Source of the DNA: Symbiodinium natans
Taxonomy: Eukaryota > Sar > Dinophyceae > Suessiales > Symbiodiniaceae
DNA: 64,000 bases
Assembly: GCA_905221605.1 (NCBI GenBank)
Contig: CAJNDS010002391.1
Coordinates: 62,001-126,000 of the forward strand
Direction: 5' to 3'
This document shows positions 57,370-64,000 of the stretch, one piece after another. The position numbers were made by a program, and so were the translations under genes. The notes below the pieces were generated by a model, which made no database searches, was not told where the DNA came from, and saw only the letters and a program-made list of their open reading frames with translations. Each line of letters begins with the position of its first letter. Positions within the stretch are counted from its first letter, which is position 1.

Positions 57370-57443
57370 CACCGCGAGATTTGCTCAAAGTTTTCCCTCT
57401 TTTACTTTGCCTTCGGTACGGTGTATAGAGCATAGGACGTGCC

Positions 57444-57881
57444 ATGGCTGATATGGTTGAGGTTGAAAACGCTGTGAGGCGCACTTGGGTTCGAGAGCTC
57501 TGGATGCAATGGGTTCCTCAGCAGCAGGTGGAAGTCAGTTTGATCGCCTTCCTTGCGATGTTTTCCTTGGCGATGCTTGGCAGCTTCCTCGCTGGAATCT
57601 TTGTGCAGCAATACCGACAGCGTCACAGCCATATTCTATCTTTGAGTGAGCTTCTTACCTTTCTTCCGGTGGAACAGAGTCGGAGAGCAATTATCACTAC
57701 GCGGCATGGATACGCCTTTCATGTTCGCAGCGATTGCCCCGCCCTGCGCAATACCCACCCAGGCAATCTGCAGCGTCGAGTTGCTTGTGAGCTTTGTCTG
57801 CAATACTTGCGCGTGGACCAGCCGACACCCACCGTGTCGAGGGGGGGTGTAGAAGTTCGAGAACTGTGCGTCATCCTGTGA
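57444..57881 (+). CDS. Element A ORF2: membrane-anchored zinc-module protein, 145 aa
   Basis: This separate ORF begins 75 bases after the polyprotein stop with a strong start context (GCCATGG). Residues 31-54 (VSLIAFLAMFSLAMLGSFLA and on) form one hydrophobic membrane segment, followed by a basic stop (QQYRQRH). The C-terminal half has a likely metal-binding module with His 93, Cys 98, Cys 115 and Cys 118: YAFHVRSDCPAL, then CELC, spacing H-X4-C-X16-C-X2-C. It resembles small bacterial modules with a Tyr-His-X-Cys start and a C-X2-C end. The last 11 residues are encoded by the 3' LTR, and the polypurine tract codes for its Arg-Gly-Gly. The position is that of an envelope-like gene, but it is very short and has no signal peptide. 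Function unknown. Confidence 0.75.
   Translation: MADMVEVENAVRRTWVRELWMQWVPQQQVEVSLIAFLAMFSLAMLGSFLAGIFVQQYRQRHSHILSLSELLTFLPVEQSRRAIITTRHGYAFHVRSDCPALRNTHPGNLQRRVACELCLQYLRVDQPTPTVSRGGVEVRELCVIL
57838..57847 (+). promoter_or_regulatory. Element A polypurine tract
   Basis: CGAGGGGGGG abuts the first TG of the 3' LTR, the place and composition expected of the plus-strand primer. Confidence 0.85.
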
Positions 57882-58251
57882 GGGTGCGACACGGTGAGTT
57901 TTGCAGTTTGCAGTTTTGTGTGCATAGCTTGGAGCCTGCTCAGCTTTTTTGAAGTTTTTCCAGTAGCCTGAGTACGATTAGCGGTGCAGGAACGTTTTGC
58001 CTCGTAGGGAACCACTCTCGTCGAGTTTCGTGACTTGAGGGTAGTTTTTGGAGGTTTTTAAGCCGAGCTGTCAAGTTGGAGAGCTGTGATACGTTTTCCA
58101 CTTTGGCTCAAGTGACGAGCACTGGTGTGAGTGCTGCAAGCCAAAACAGAAGTGTTGTCCGAGTGTCTGAGCTTGCTTGCTTGGTTTGGACTTGTGTGAG
58201 TTGGCTTGGTTGTATCCTTGGTGCCTTGCTTGGCATCTTGGGTTTTTAACG
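57848..58251 (+). repeat. Element A 3' LTR (404 bp)
   Basis: It begins TGTAGAAGTTCGAGAACTGT and ends TTTTTAACG, followed by GATCC. It carries 83 bp (58082-58164) absent from the 5' LTR. ORF2 ends inside it. Confidence 0.95.
58098..58112 (+). promoter_or_regulatory. Spliced-leader-like relic in element A 3' LTR (14/15)
   Basis: CCACTTTGGCTCAAG matches the last 15 bases of the dinoflagellate spliced leader (CCATTTTGGCTCAAG) at 14 positions. The seven bases before it match poorly. It is in sense orientation with the element, 139 bases before the LTR end, and within the segment missing from the 5' LTR. Confidence 0.6.
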
Positions 58252-58256
58252 GATCC

Positions 58257-58529
58257 TTGGCCCTGCTCTTGCACATCGCGTGTACACCAAGGGTCCGACT
58301 GTTGATGCAGTCCTAGTCGTGGCGGTCTGAGCCCAAGAACCTTGTAGCTGGCTTTTGGAGTGTGCACTTCGTCCAGAATCCTCACTACTAAAGGGTTTTT
58401 GCCCAAGACCTTTCCAAACCAAGACAAATCCGTTTTTAACCATTGCCTCTTTACTACATTAGCAGCGCAGTCCGCCATTCTTGGAAGCAAGGTGAAACGG
58501 AGCAGGACAAACACAAAACACAACCACCA
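58257..58529. other. Spacer between element A and the 51-bp array
   Basis: No coding region is recognised. It is the original target sequence to the right of the element A insertion. Confidence 0.45.
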
Positions 58530-58980
58530 AAGGCCCAGAAGTGCTTTGGCCCGTCAAACTGTTGCCTAACCCTTCCGGAAGGCTCAGAAGTGATTAGGCT
58601 TCTCAAATTGCTGCCTAAAACTTCTCCGGAAGGCGCAGCAGTGGGTCAGCCTCTCCAACTGCTGCCTAAAAATTTTCCTGAAGGCCCAGCAGTGGGCAGA
58701 CCTCTCAAACTGAGCCTCAAACACATCTTCAGAAGGCCCAGAAATGATTAGGCCTCTCAAACTGCTGCCCAAACAGTTGCCTGAAGGCCCAGAAGTGATT
58801 AGACTTCTCAAATTGCTGCCTCAACCCTCCCTGGAAGGCTCAGAAGTGATTAGGCCTTTCAAACTACTGCCTAAAACTTTTCCGGAAGGCCCAGCAGTGA
58901 GTAGACCTCTCAAACTGCTGCCTAAAACTTCTCCAGAAGGCCCAGAAGTGATTAGGCCCCGCAAACGGCTGCCGGAAGCA
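58530..58980 (+). repeat. 51-bp minisatellite, nine copies
   Basis: Units begin GGCCCAGAAGTGATTAGGCC and repeat every 51 bp (once 52) from 58530 to about 58980, with 10-25 percent divergence. Since 51 is 17 codons, frames stay open through it. The plus frame reads a 17-residue repeat like EGPEVIRPLKLLPKTSP. No start or domain shows that it is translated. Confidence 0.92.
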
Positions 58981-59127
58981 CTGGGTAATTTTGTCCCAGG
59001 TGTTTTGACACACGTGAATCATGACAACACGTTGATGCCCATGCCCAGCTGGCTCATTGGCTCAGCTGGCCCACCTAACCCGTAGTTGGGGCCCGTTGGA
59101 TCGTGTTTTTCGAGGCCGCTACGCCCT

Positions 59128-59390
59128 GTAGTGACTTTGCCTAGAGGTTCCAGACCCCCGGTAATCCTGGTGTTTTCTCTCCGCTAGGAGTGTTAAGTGT
59201 ACAGCATGTATCCAGGTACAGTGAATGGGTGCAGTAGGAAAGACACCAAATGCCCTAAGGCATGTTGAGTCTGAGCAGAACGAGTTTGACACCGGAGGCT
59301 TAGGCTCAAGAGTCGAAAGCGAGAAAAGTTGTTTTGCCTTTAGAGCGTGGTAGGAAAAGTGAGCCATGATGTTTACCACGTTTTTCAACA
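59128..59390 (+). repeat. Element B putative 5' LTR
   Basis: The right edge is set by the primer-binding site, with the LTR ending CAACA. The left edge at TGTAGTGACTTTG is a guess based on the TGTAG start shared with element A. The second LTR is outside the window, so length and edges are unproven. The interval 58981-59127 to its left shows nothing recognisable. Confidence 0.45.
59292..59310 (+). promoter_or_regulatory. Weak spliced-leader-like sequence in element B leader
   Basis: CCGGAGGCTTAGGCTCAAG matches the leader from its second base (CCGTAGCCATTTTGGCTCAAG) at 16 of 19 positions if a two-base gap is allowed. It lies about 80 bases before the end of the putative LTR and is in sense orientation. 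The match alone could be chance. Confidence 0.3.
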
Positions 59391-62300
59391 TGGTAGCGGA
59401 GCACCTGAGTCAGGGTGCGATGATGCTACAGCAAGCTGGATGGACGAAGATTTTTCCATGGAGCATGATGGTTTTCATGTCTGTGCGAGAAGTGTGTGCC
59501 AGCAACCTCCAGAACCTTCAGCATATGGCAGAGCAGACAGTTGCAGCAAGCAGTGGTGCCCTGGACGCTTTGAGTTCAGGAAGATGGCAGCAGGAATTGT
59601 TCCTGTTTGCGGTGCTGGTTTTCATGAGCAGCATTTTAGCAGGAATGGCGTGGTCGTTCTTGCGAGAGATTGCAACTGAAGAGCGAGAGATCGAGACTGT
59701 CGCCCATGAAGAGTTCATGCCTGATGTTTACATTGCAAAGTCAAGAACAGCAGTGCACAAGCATCGAGAATGCCGTGGCCTGGACAGTGCGGATCAGGCG
59801 CAAGTCGTACGTGCACCTGGATGTAGAGTTTGCTTTCCAGATGGCTATGTTTACATTCAAGGGCAGACAGAAGTAAAGAGAAGGAGGTTTACCCAGATGA
59901 CTGGATGTGGTTTCTGGATGAGAGTCCTTTGCAGTGCAGTTCTTCTACTTTGTGCAGGGCTCGTTACAGCAGAAGGTTGGCTGTTGATGATCAAGAATGT
60001 GAAAGCAAAGGCAGCAAGAAGCAGTACAGAGATATTGCTAGATGAAGCAGAGCTCGTTATGTCAAAGCCGCTGCCCAGGAATTCGATTTCCCTCCAGGAT
60101 GACCTGAAGACTATTGCCTTGGAGGATGAGCATGCCGAGGTGCAGCATGCGACTCATGCACTTGGTGAAAGCAGCAAGAATGTGCATGTGAGAAGAGAGA
60201 GAGAAGAGACAGAACATGTGGAGCTCATGTCCTTCAGTTTGCAGCGTCGTCAAACCAAAGAAGCCCCAATACGCTATGAAGATCAAGACAACGAAGAAAA
60301 CTACAACCTCGAGATTGTGAAGTACATGATCGCAGGATTTGAAGCATCAAGAAACTTCGACATCACGAATTTGAAGATTGAGGTGAAAAGATGGTATGAA
60401 GGTACAAGAAGATTCCTTCGAAGCCTTGAGTCGAGCTACGCCCCTGAGATCTCAGTCATGTTTCACAAGCAGAAAGAAATCATTTTCGTGTTGATGATCG
60501 TGATGTGCACCCCGATTGGTTTGGTTACTTGGATCAGCCTGTACAACATGTGTGCCATCCAAAGCAAAAGAAAAGAGTGTTTGAAGAGAAGAGTTTCGAG
60601 GAGAGCCAGGTATCAGGAAGTTCGTGCATGTGGTGTTCAGAAGAAGACGCTCATGTTCATTGTGTTGCTGTATACAAACACGCAAGCAGCTGAAGCCATG
60701 AATGCTCAGATGGAGCAAGCAATGCAATCTTTGGCCCAGCAGACAGCAACGAACACCCAACAGATAAACGACCTGGTTAGCGCAGTTCAGCAGCAAGCAT
60801 CCCAGCAGCAGCAAGCAAGCACAGCAGCTCAAAACGCAGCAGCAGCCAGTGAAGGCGAGATGAGAGAAATGTTTCGCAACATGCTACAAGTGGCTACAAG
60901 AACGAGCACAGCGGTCCACGAGGCAGCAAGCATGATCAACAATATGGGTCAAATGCATCGAGATTTTCGTGAGCATCAAGAAGCACGAGAACAAGCACAA
61001 GCAGAAAGAGAAAAGAGAAGAGAGAAGGGAGATGTCGAGTTGCACAAGATGATCAAGACCCCCGACGTGTTCAACCCAAGCAGTTTCAAAGAAGAGCATG
61101 AAGGCTGGAGTGAATTCAGACACAAGATGCGAACCTGGATTGGAGCGTTGGACCCAGAGATGTTAGCAAGAATTGAAGCCGTTGAAGCAAAGAGAAGTGA
61201 AGCTGTTGAGTTTTCCACCTTGAGTGACGAGCACAAAGCCGTTAGCAAGAAGCTCTACACGATCCTCACTTCGTACACGAAAGGTCGCCCATTGAGAACG
61301 ATCAAGCAGATTACAGAGGAGAATGGTTTAGAAGCATGGAGAATTTTGCTCGAAGAACACGAACCCTACACTCGTGGTAGAAGTCTTCGTTTGCTGACTA
61401 GCCTCACGAAGTACAAGTTTGAAAACAAGAAGACCACCATGGAGAACATCCTTGCATTCGAAGAAGCAATCGAGCAGTATGAAAAGGCATCAGGAGATGT
61501 GGTGCAAGATGATTTGAAGATTTCAATTATCCTCAATCAGCAAGATGGTCAACTTCGACAACACATGTTGCTCAACTTGAGAGATGATACAAAGTATTCA
61601 AGTCTTCGTCAGTTTCTCCTGTCCTATGAGCAAAACACGCGCTGGACCACAACTGACTTGATCAACGCCGGCAACGACCACGGTGGACAAGCAGACATGG
61701 ATGTCAGCAACGTGAACAAAGATGATAGAAAAAGGCCCTGGAGATCCAAAGGAAAAGGAAAAGGAAAGTTCAGCAAAGGCAAAGGAAAGGGCAAAGGAAA
61801 ATGGAGGAAAGGAAAGTCCAAAGGAAAAGGCAAGTATGGCAACGACTACGGCTACAACTCCAAAGGACGAGGAAGAGGAAAAGGTCGTGGTCGAGGTCGC
61901 GGTCGTTTTGGTCGTGGAAAAGGATTTGGTCGTGGATTTGGAAAAGGACGCGGAAAAGGAAGCTTTGGTCCTCAGTGTTGTCATTACTGTGGAAAGCCTG
62001 GTCACTTTGAAGCCCAATGCAGACAGAAGCAGAGAGATTTTGGTGATGTTCGAAACGTGAACGACGACCAGCAAAGTACCACAGCAGCCAGTTCTACTGC
62101 AGCACCAAGCACGTCAAGCACCACGAACGTGACGAGCGTCAGCAGGAACCAAGCAAAGACCGTGCGTCAAATCTCCATGATCCACATTGGAGATCCTCCA
62201 CAACAGTATCCAGAAGTTTTCGAAGTCGACACAGAGGCAGAAGAAGAACTTGAGATTGACTATTTTGGTCGTGTGCTACGTGTTGAAGAATTTCAGCTTA

Positions 62301-64000
62301 GCGATGCAGAGCAAGAAGAAGAAGAACACGAGCACCAAGAAGAAGATGATCCTTTGATGTTGTGGTGGAAAGATGGTTGTGAGCACGAAGAAGATTGCAA
62401 CCTTTGTGTCCGTGCAGTCCAAGAATCATTTTATGAGAGCAGTCCTGTCTATGAGAAGATAGAAGTGATCTTGGACAGTGGCGCCGATGTCAGCCTCATT
62501 CCTCTGTGGCTTGGCAAAGAGGGAGTGCCTGTGAAGAAGAAGAACGATTCAGGCATCAGAGACGCACAAGGAAGAAAGATTCCTGTAAAAGGAAAGAGAG
62601 CAATCAACTTGACTATGTTCAGCTCGAAGCAAGAAGCAGTCAAGATGCAAGAATGCTTCATCGTTGCGAATGTGGTCAATCCTTTGTTGGCAGTCGGAAA
62701 GCTACTCAAGAATGGCTGGGAGATTGTCAAGAAGGATGATGGCTTGATGTTGTCAGACGGAATGTCAGACATCCCTGTTCACTACCACAAGAACTCGCTG
62801 GCTACTTATGCTTATTTGCAAGCAGGAAAGAGGTATGAGAGCGAAGCCTATGTGAACCTGGAGCAGGAACACGTTCGCACCGTCATTCAGCTGAACTCCC
62901 ACATAGCTGATGCAGCAAGAAAGCAAGAACCTGGCTGGCATGATACAGACAGCATTGTGGTTGTGCACTACTCCCCGGCGCAGTCGAAGTACAAAGATCC
63001 CACGGACATGTACCGTACGGAGGATTTTCCGTACAGAAGCACGATGATCAAGACAGAAGATGGTACATGGAAAGCCGTTGAAGTGTGCAAGAAGTATGCG
63101 CAGAAGATGGACCCGTTTGAGGATATCAGCGCAGGCGGGGAATTTGAAGTGGTGACAGCATTGTCGTCACGAGTTATCCCGCTGAATGTCTTGGGCATCC
63201 CCTTGAAGAAAGATGAACGCCAAGAACAAGAAGCAAGAACCAGCGACACTTGGAGCATCGAGAAGGCTGGTACGGAACTTGTGCGGTACCACAACACGCC
63301 GCGCACTCACAAGTTCAACCCTGAGAACGTAGCTGGAATGCCCACGGACATTGAGAATTTGACGTCCTGGAGATACACTATTGGAGAGTGTGTCTATGCC
63401 ACGAATTTGTATGAAGACGAAGATGATTGGAGCAAAGACACAGAACCTCCTGAAGAAGCATTCGCTTTGCCGTGGTATGGTCAGACCAGATTTCGTCTCA
63501 AAGAACCTGTTCGTGAAGATAGAAGAAGCAGTGCACAAGAGCAAGAGGCAAAGAGACAGAAGCTTGAAGAAGAAAAGAAAAGTTTCCTCCCAGAAGATGT
63601 GCAGATGGAAGAAGCCCCTCGAAGTGAAGTTGAACGAGATTCTCTTGTGTTCACCTACGATGGCTATGAGTACAGCAAGACTAGCAGCGTGCAGATTTTA
63701 CGTCAACTTTGTCGTGAATTTGAAGTACCAAGCAGTGGCAGCAAAGAACAGATGCTGAAGCGCTTGTCTCGCGCAGCTCAGGAGCGCGAAGCGGCAGACA
63801 GCCTAGCCCTCGGGCGCAGGCAGTATGAAGCGCAGGTCGCGCCGCTGATGAGGAAGCGCGAAGAACGCCCCAATGAGCAGGAAGTAATGCTACACAACCT
63901 GACGCACCTGCCATTTGCTGGCTGGTGTGAGCATTGCGTCGCCACTCGGGCGAAAGAAAATCAGCATCGGAAGAGCGAATTGATTCGCTCCCCCGCTGAA
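59366..64000 (+). CDS. Element B Gag-Pol polyprotein, N-terminal 1545 codons, runs off the edge
   Basis: One frame is open from a TGA at 59360 to the right edge. Possible starts are ATGs at 59366, 59369 and 59390. Residues are counted from 59366. A membrane segment (about 78-100) is followed by a zinc-module candidate (His 131, Cys 136, Cys 153, Cys 156). Two more hydrophobic segments lie at about 186-208 and 372-394. A Gln/Ala-rich coiled region starts at Met 445. Helical Gag follows (about 570-800), then a Gly/Lys/Arg-rich linker (792-869), a zinc knuckle CHYCGKPGHFEAQC (872-885), protease VILDSGADVSLIPL (Asp 1037), a SAP-like segment ILRQLCREFEVPSSGSKEQM (about 1443-1470) and the pre-integrase HLPFAGWCEHC (Cys 1521 and 1524). 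Integrase, RT and RNase H must lie beyond the window. It is typical of a Ty1/copia polyprotein except for the membrane region in front. Confidence 0.9.
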   Translation, partial: MMFTTFFNMVAEHLSQGAMMLQQAGWTKIFPWSMMVFMSVREVCASNLQNLQHMAEQTVAASSGALDALSSGRWQQELFLFAVLVFMSSILAGMAWSFLREIATEEREIETVAHEEFMPDVYIAKSRTAVHKHRECRGLDSADQAQVVRAPGCRVCFPDGYVYIQGQTEVKRRRFTQMTGCGFWMRVLCSAVLLLCAGLVTAEGWLLMIKNVKAKAARSSTEILLDEAELVMSKPLPRNSISLQDDLKTIALEDEHAEVQHATHALGESSKNVHVRREREETEHVELMSFSLQRRQTKEAPIRYEDQDNEENYNLEIVKYMIAGFEASRNFDITNLKIEVKRWYEGTRRFLRSLESSYAPEISVMFHKQKEIIFVLMIVMCTPIGLVTWISLYNMCAIQSKRKECLKRRVSRRARYQEVRACGVQKKTLMFIVLLYTNTQAAEAMNAQMEQAMQSLAQQTATNTQQINDLVSAVQQQASQQQQASTAAQNAAAASEGEMREMFRNMLQVATRTSTAVHEAASMINNMGQMHRDFREHQEAREQAQAEREKRREKGDVELHKMIKTPDVFNPSSFKEEHEGWSEFRHKMRTWIGALDPEMLARIEAVEAKRSEAVEFSTLSDEHKAVSKKLYTILTSYTKGRPLRTIKQITEENGLEAWRILLEEHEPYTRGRSLRLLTSLTKYKFENKKTTMENILAFEEAIEQYEKASGDVVQDDLKISIILNQQDGQLRQHMLLNLRDDTKYSSLRQFLLSYEQNTRWTTTDLINAGNDHGGQADMDVSNVNKDDRKRPWRSKGKGKGKFSKGKGKGKGKWRKGKSKGKGKYGNDYGYNSKGRGRGKGRGRGRGRFGRGKGFGRGFGKGRGKGSFGPQCCHYCGKPGHFEAQCRQKQRDFGDVRNVNDDQQSTTAASSTAAPSTSSTTNVTSVSRNQAKTVRQISMIHIGDPPQQYPEVFEVDTEAEEELEIDYFGRVLRVEEFQLSDAEQEEEEHEHQEEDDPLMLWWKDGCEHEEDCNLCVRAVQESFYESSPVYEKIEVILDSGADVSLIPLWLGKEGVPVKKKNDSGIRDAQGRKIPVKGKRAINLTMFSSKQEAVKMQECFIVANVVNPLLAVGKLLKNGWEIVKKDDGLMLSDGMSDIPVHYHKNSLATYAYLQAGKRYESEAYVNLEQEHVRTVIQLNSHIADAARKQEPGWHDTDSIVVVHYSPAQSKYKDPTDMYRTEDFPYRSTMIKTEDGTWKAVEVCKKYAQKMDPFEDISAGGEFEVVTALSSRVIPLNVLGIPLKKDERQEQEARTSDTWSIEKAGTELVRYHNTPRTHKFNPENVAGMPTDIENLTSWRYTIGECVYATNLYEDEDDWSKDTEPPEEAFALPWYGQTRFRLKEPVREDRRSSAQEQEAKRQKLEEEKKSFLPEDVQMEEAPRSEVERDSLVFTYDGYEYSKTSSVQILRQLCREFEVPSSGSKEQMLKRLSRAAQEREAADSLALGRRQYEAQVAPLMRKREERPNEQEVMLHNLTHLPFAGWCEHCVATRAKENQHRKSELIRSPAE
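59391..59402 (+). promoter_or_regulatory. Element B primer-binding site
   Basis: TGGTAGCGGAGC is identical to the primer-binding site of element A. It overlaps an in-frame ATG (59390-59392) of the polyprotein. Confidence 0.8.

Larger units (their letters stand above)
49258..58256 (+). mobile_element. Element A: complete Ty1/copia LTR retrotransposon with TSD
   Basis: The element proper spans 49263-58251 and is flanked by a perfect 5-bp duplication, GATCC (49258-49262 and 58252-58256). The order is LTR, primer-binding site, gag, protease, integrase, reverse transcriptase, RNase H, a C-terminal domain, a second small ORF, polypurine tract and LTR. Integrase before RT places it in Ty1/copia. 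The LTRs differ by only two one-base indels plus one 83-bp segment missing from the 5' copy, and the polyprotein is uninterrupted, so the insertion is recent and may be competent. Transcripts would start in the LTR. Integration occurred next to the decayed element C. Confidence 0.97.

Overview
The window reads as nuclear DNA of a dinoflagellate, possibly a Symbiodiniaceae-like one; this is inference. The evidence is very sparse genes in long stretches of degenerate sequence, telomere-type CCCTAAA/TTTAGGG heptamers scattered through roughly the first 42 kb, genes split into exons without bacterial signals, introns bounded by direct repeats, several Ty1/copia LTR retrotransposons, and short sequences matching the 3' part of the 22-nt dinoflagellate spliced leader. 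No rRNA, tRNA or CRISPR array was recognised.

From 1 to about 46 kb the sequence is mostly non-coding: simple repeats (notably an 800-bp ACAGAC/CA/CG compound array at 6.5-7.3 kb and a TAG/GTAGTGA array at 33.3-33.8 kb), homopolymer G or C tracts, and degenerate telomere-like heptamers. Within it are a few gene pieces, all on the minus strand. The best is a complete four-exon gene for 6,7-dihydropteridine reductase (27391 to 26018), whose exons splice to 241 residues, close to the roughly 244 of the animal enzyme. Next to it is a large exon of a class III PLP-dependent aminotransferase (about 29051 to 27990). Weaker pieces are an IPT/TIG exon near 23.2 kb, a ubiquitin-like N-terminal exon at 21.6 kb, possible exons at 19.4-20.8 kb and an unknown ORF at 8.4-9.1 kb.

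From about 46 kb to the right edge the window is a cluster of three copia elements. Element C (minus, about 48.8-46.0 kb) is a 5'-truncated, damaged RT/RNase H tail followed by an unfamiliar zinc-ribbon ORF interrupted by one TGA. Element A (49263-58251, plus) is essentially complete. It has 321- and 404-bp LTRs, a 5-bp GATCC target-site duplication, a primer-binding site, a polypurine tract, a single 2508-codon gag-PR-IN-RT-RNaseH polyprotein with an unfamiliar C-terminal domain, and a second small membrane/zinc ORF that ends inside the 3' LTR. Element B (from about 59.1 kb, plus) runs off the right edge as one open frame of 1545 codons (59366-64000). It carries membrane segments and a zinc module ahead of Gag, then a zinc knuckle, a protease and a SAP-like segment.

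The most interesting signals are in this cluster. Spliced-leader-like sequences lie in the sense orientation at or near the LTR regions of all three elements (strong in A and C, weak in B). An identical TM plus H-X4-C-X16-C-X2-C module is shared by A (as a separate 3' ORF) and B (fused ahead of Gag). A C-terminal domain in A resembles the cytosine-C5 methyltransferase layout. About 950 bp of the A polyprotein is open in two frames.
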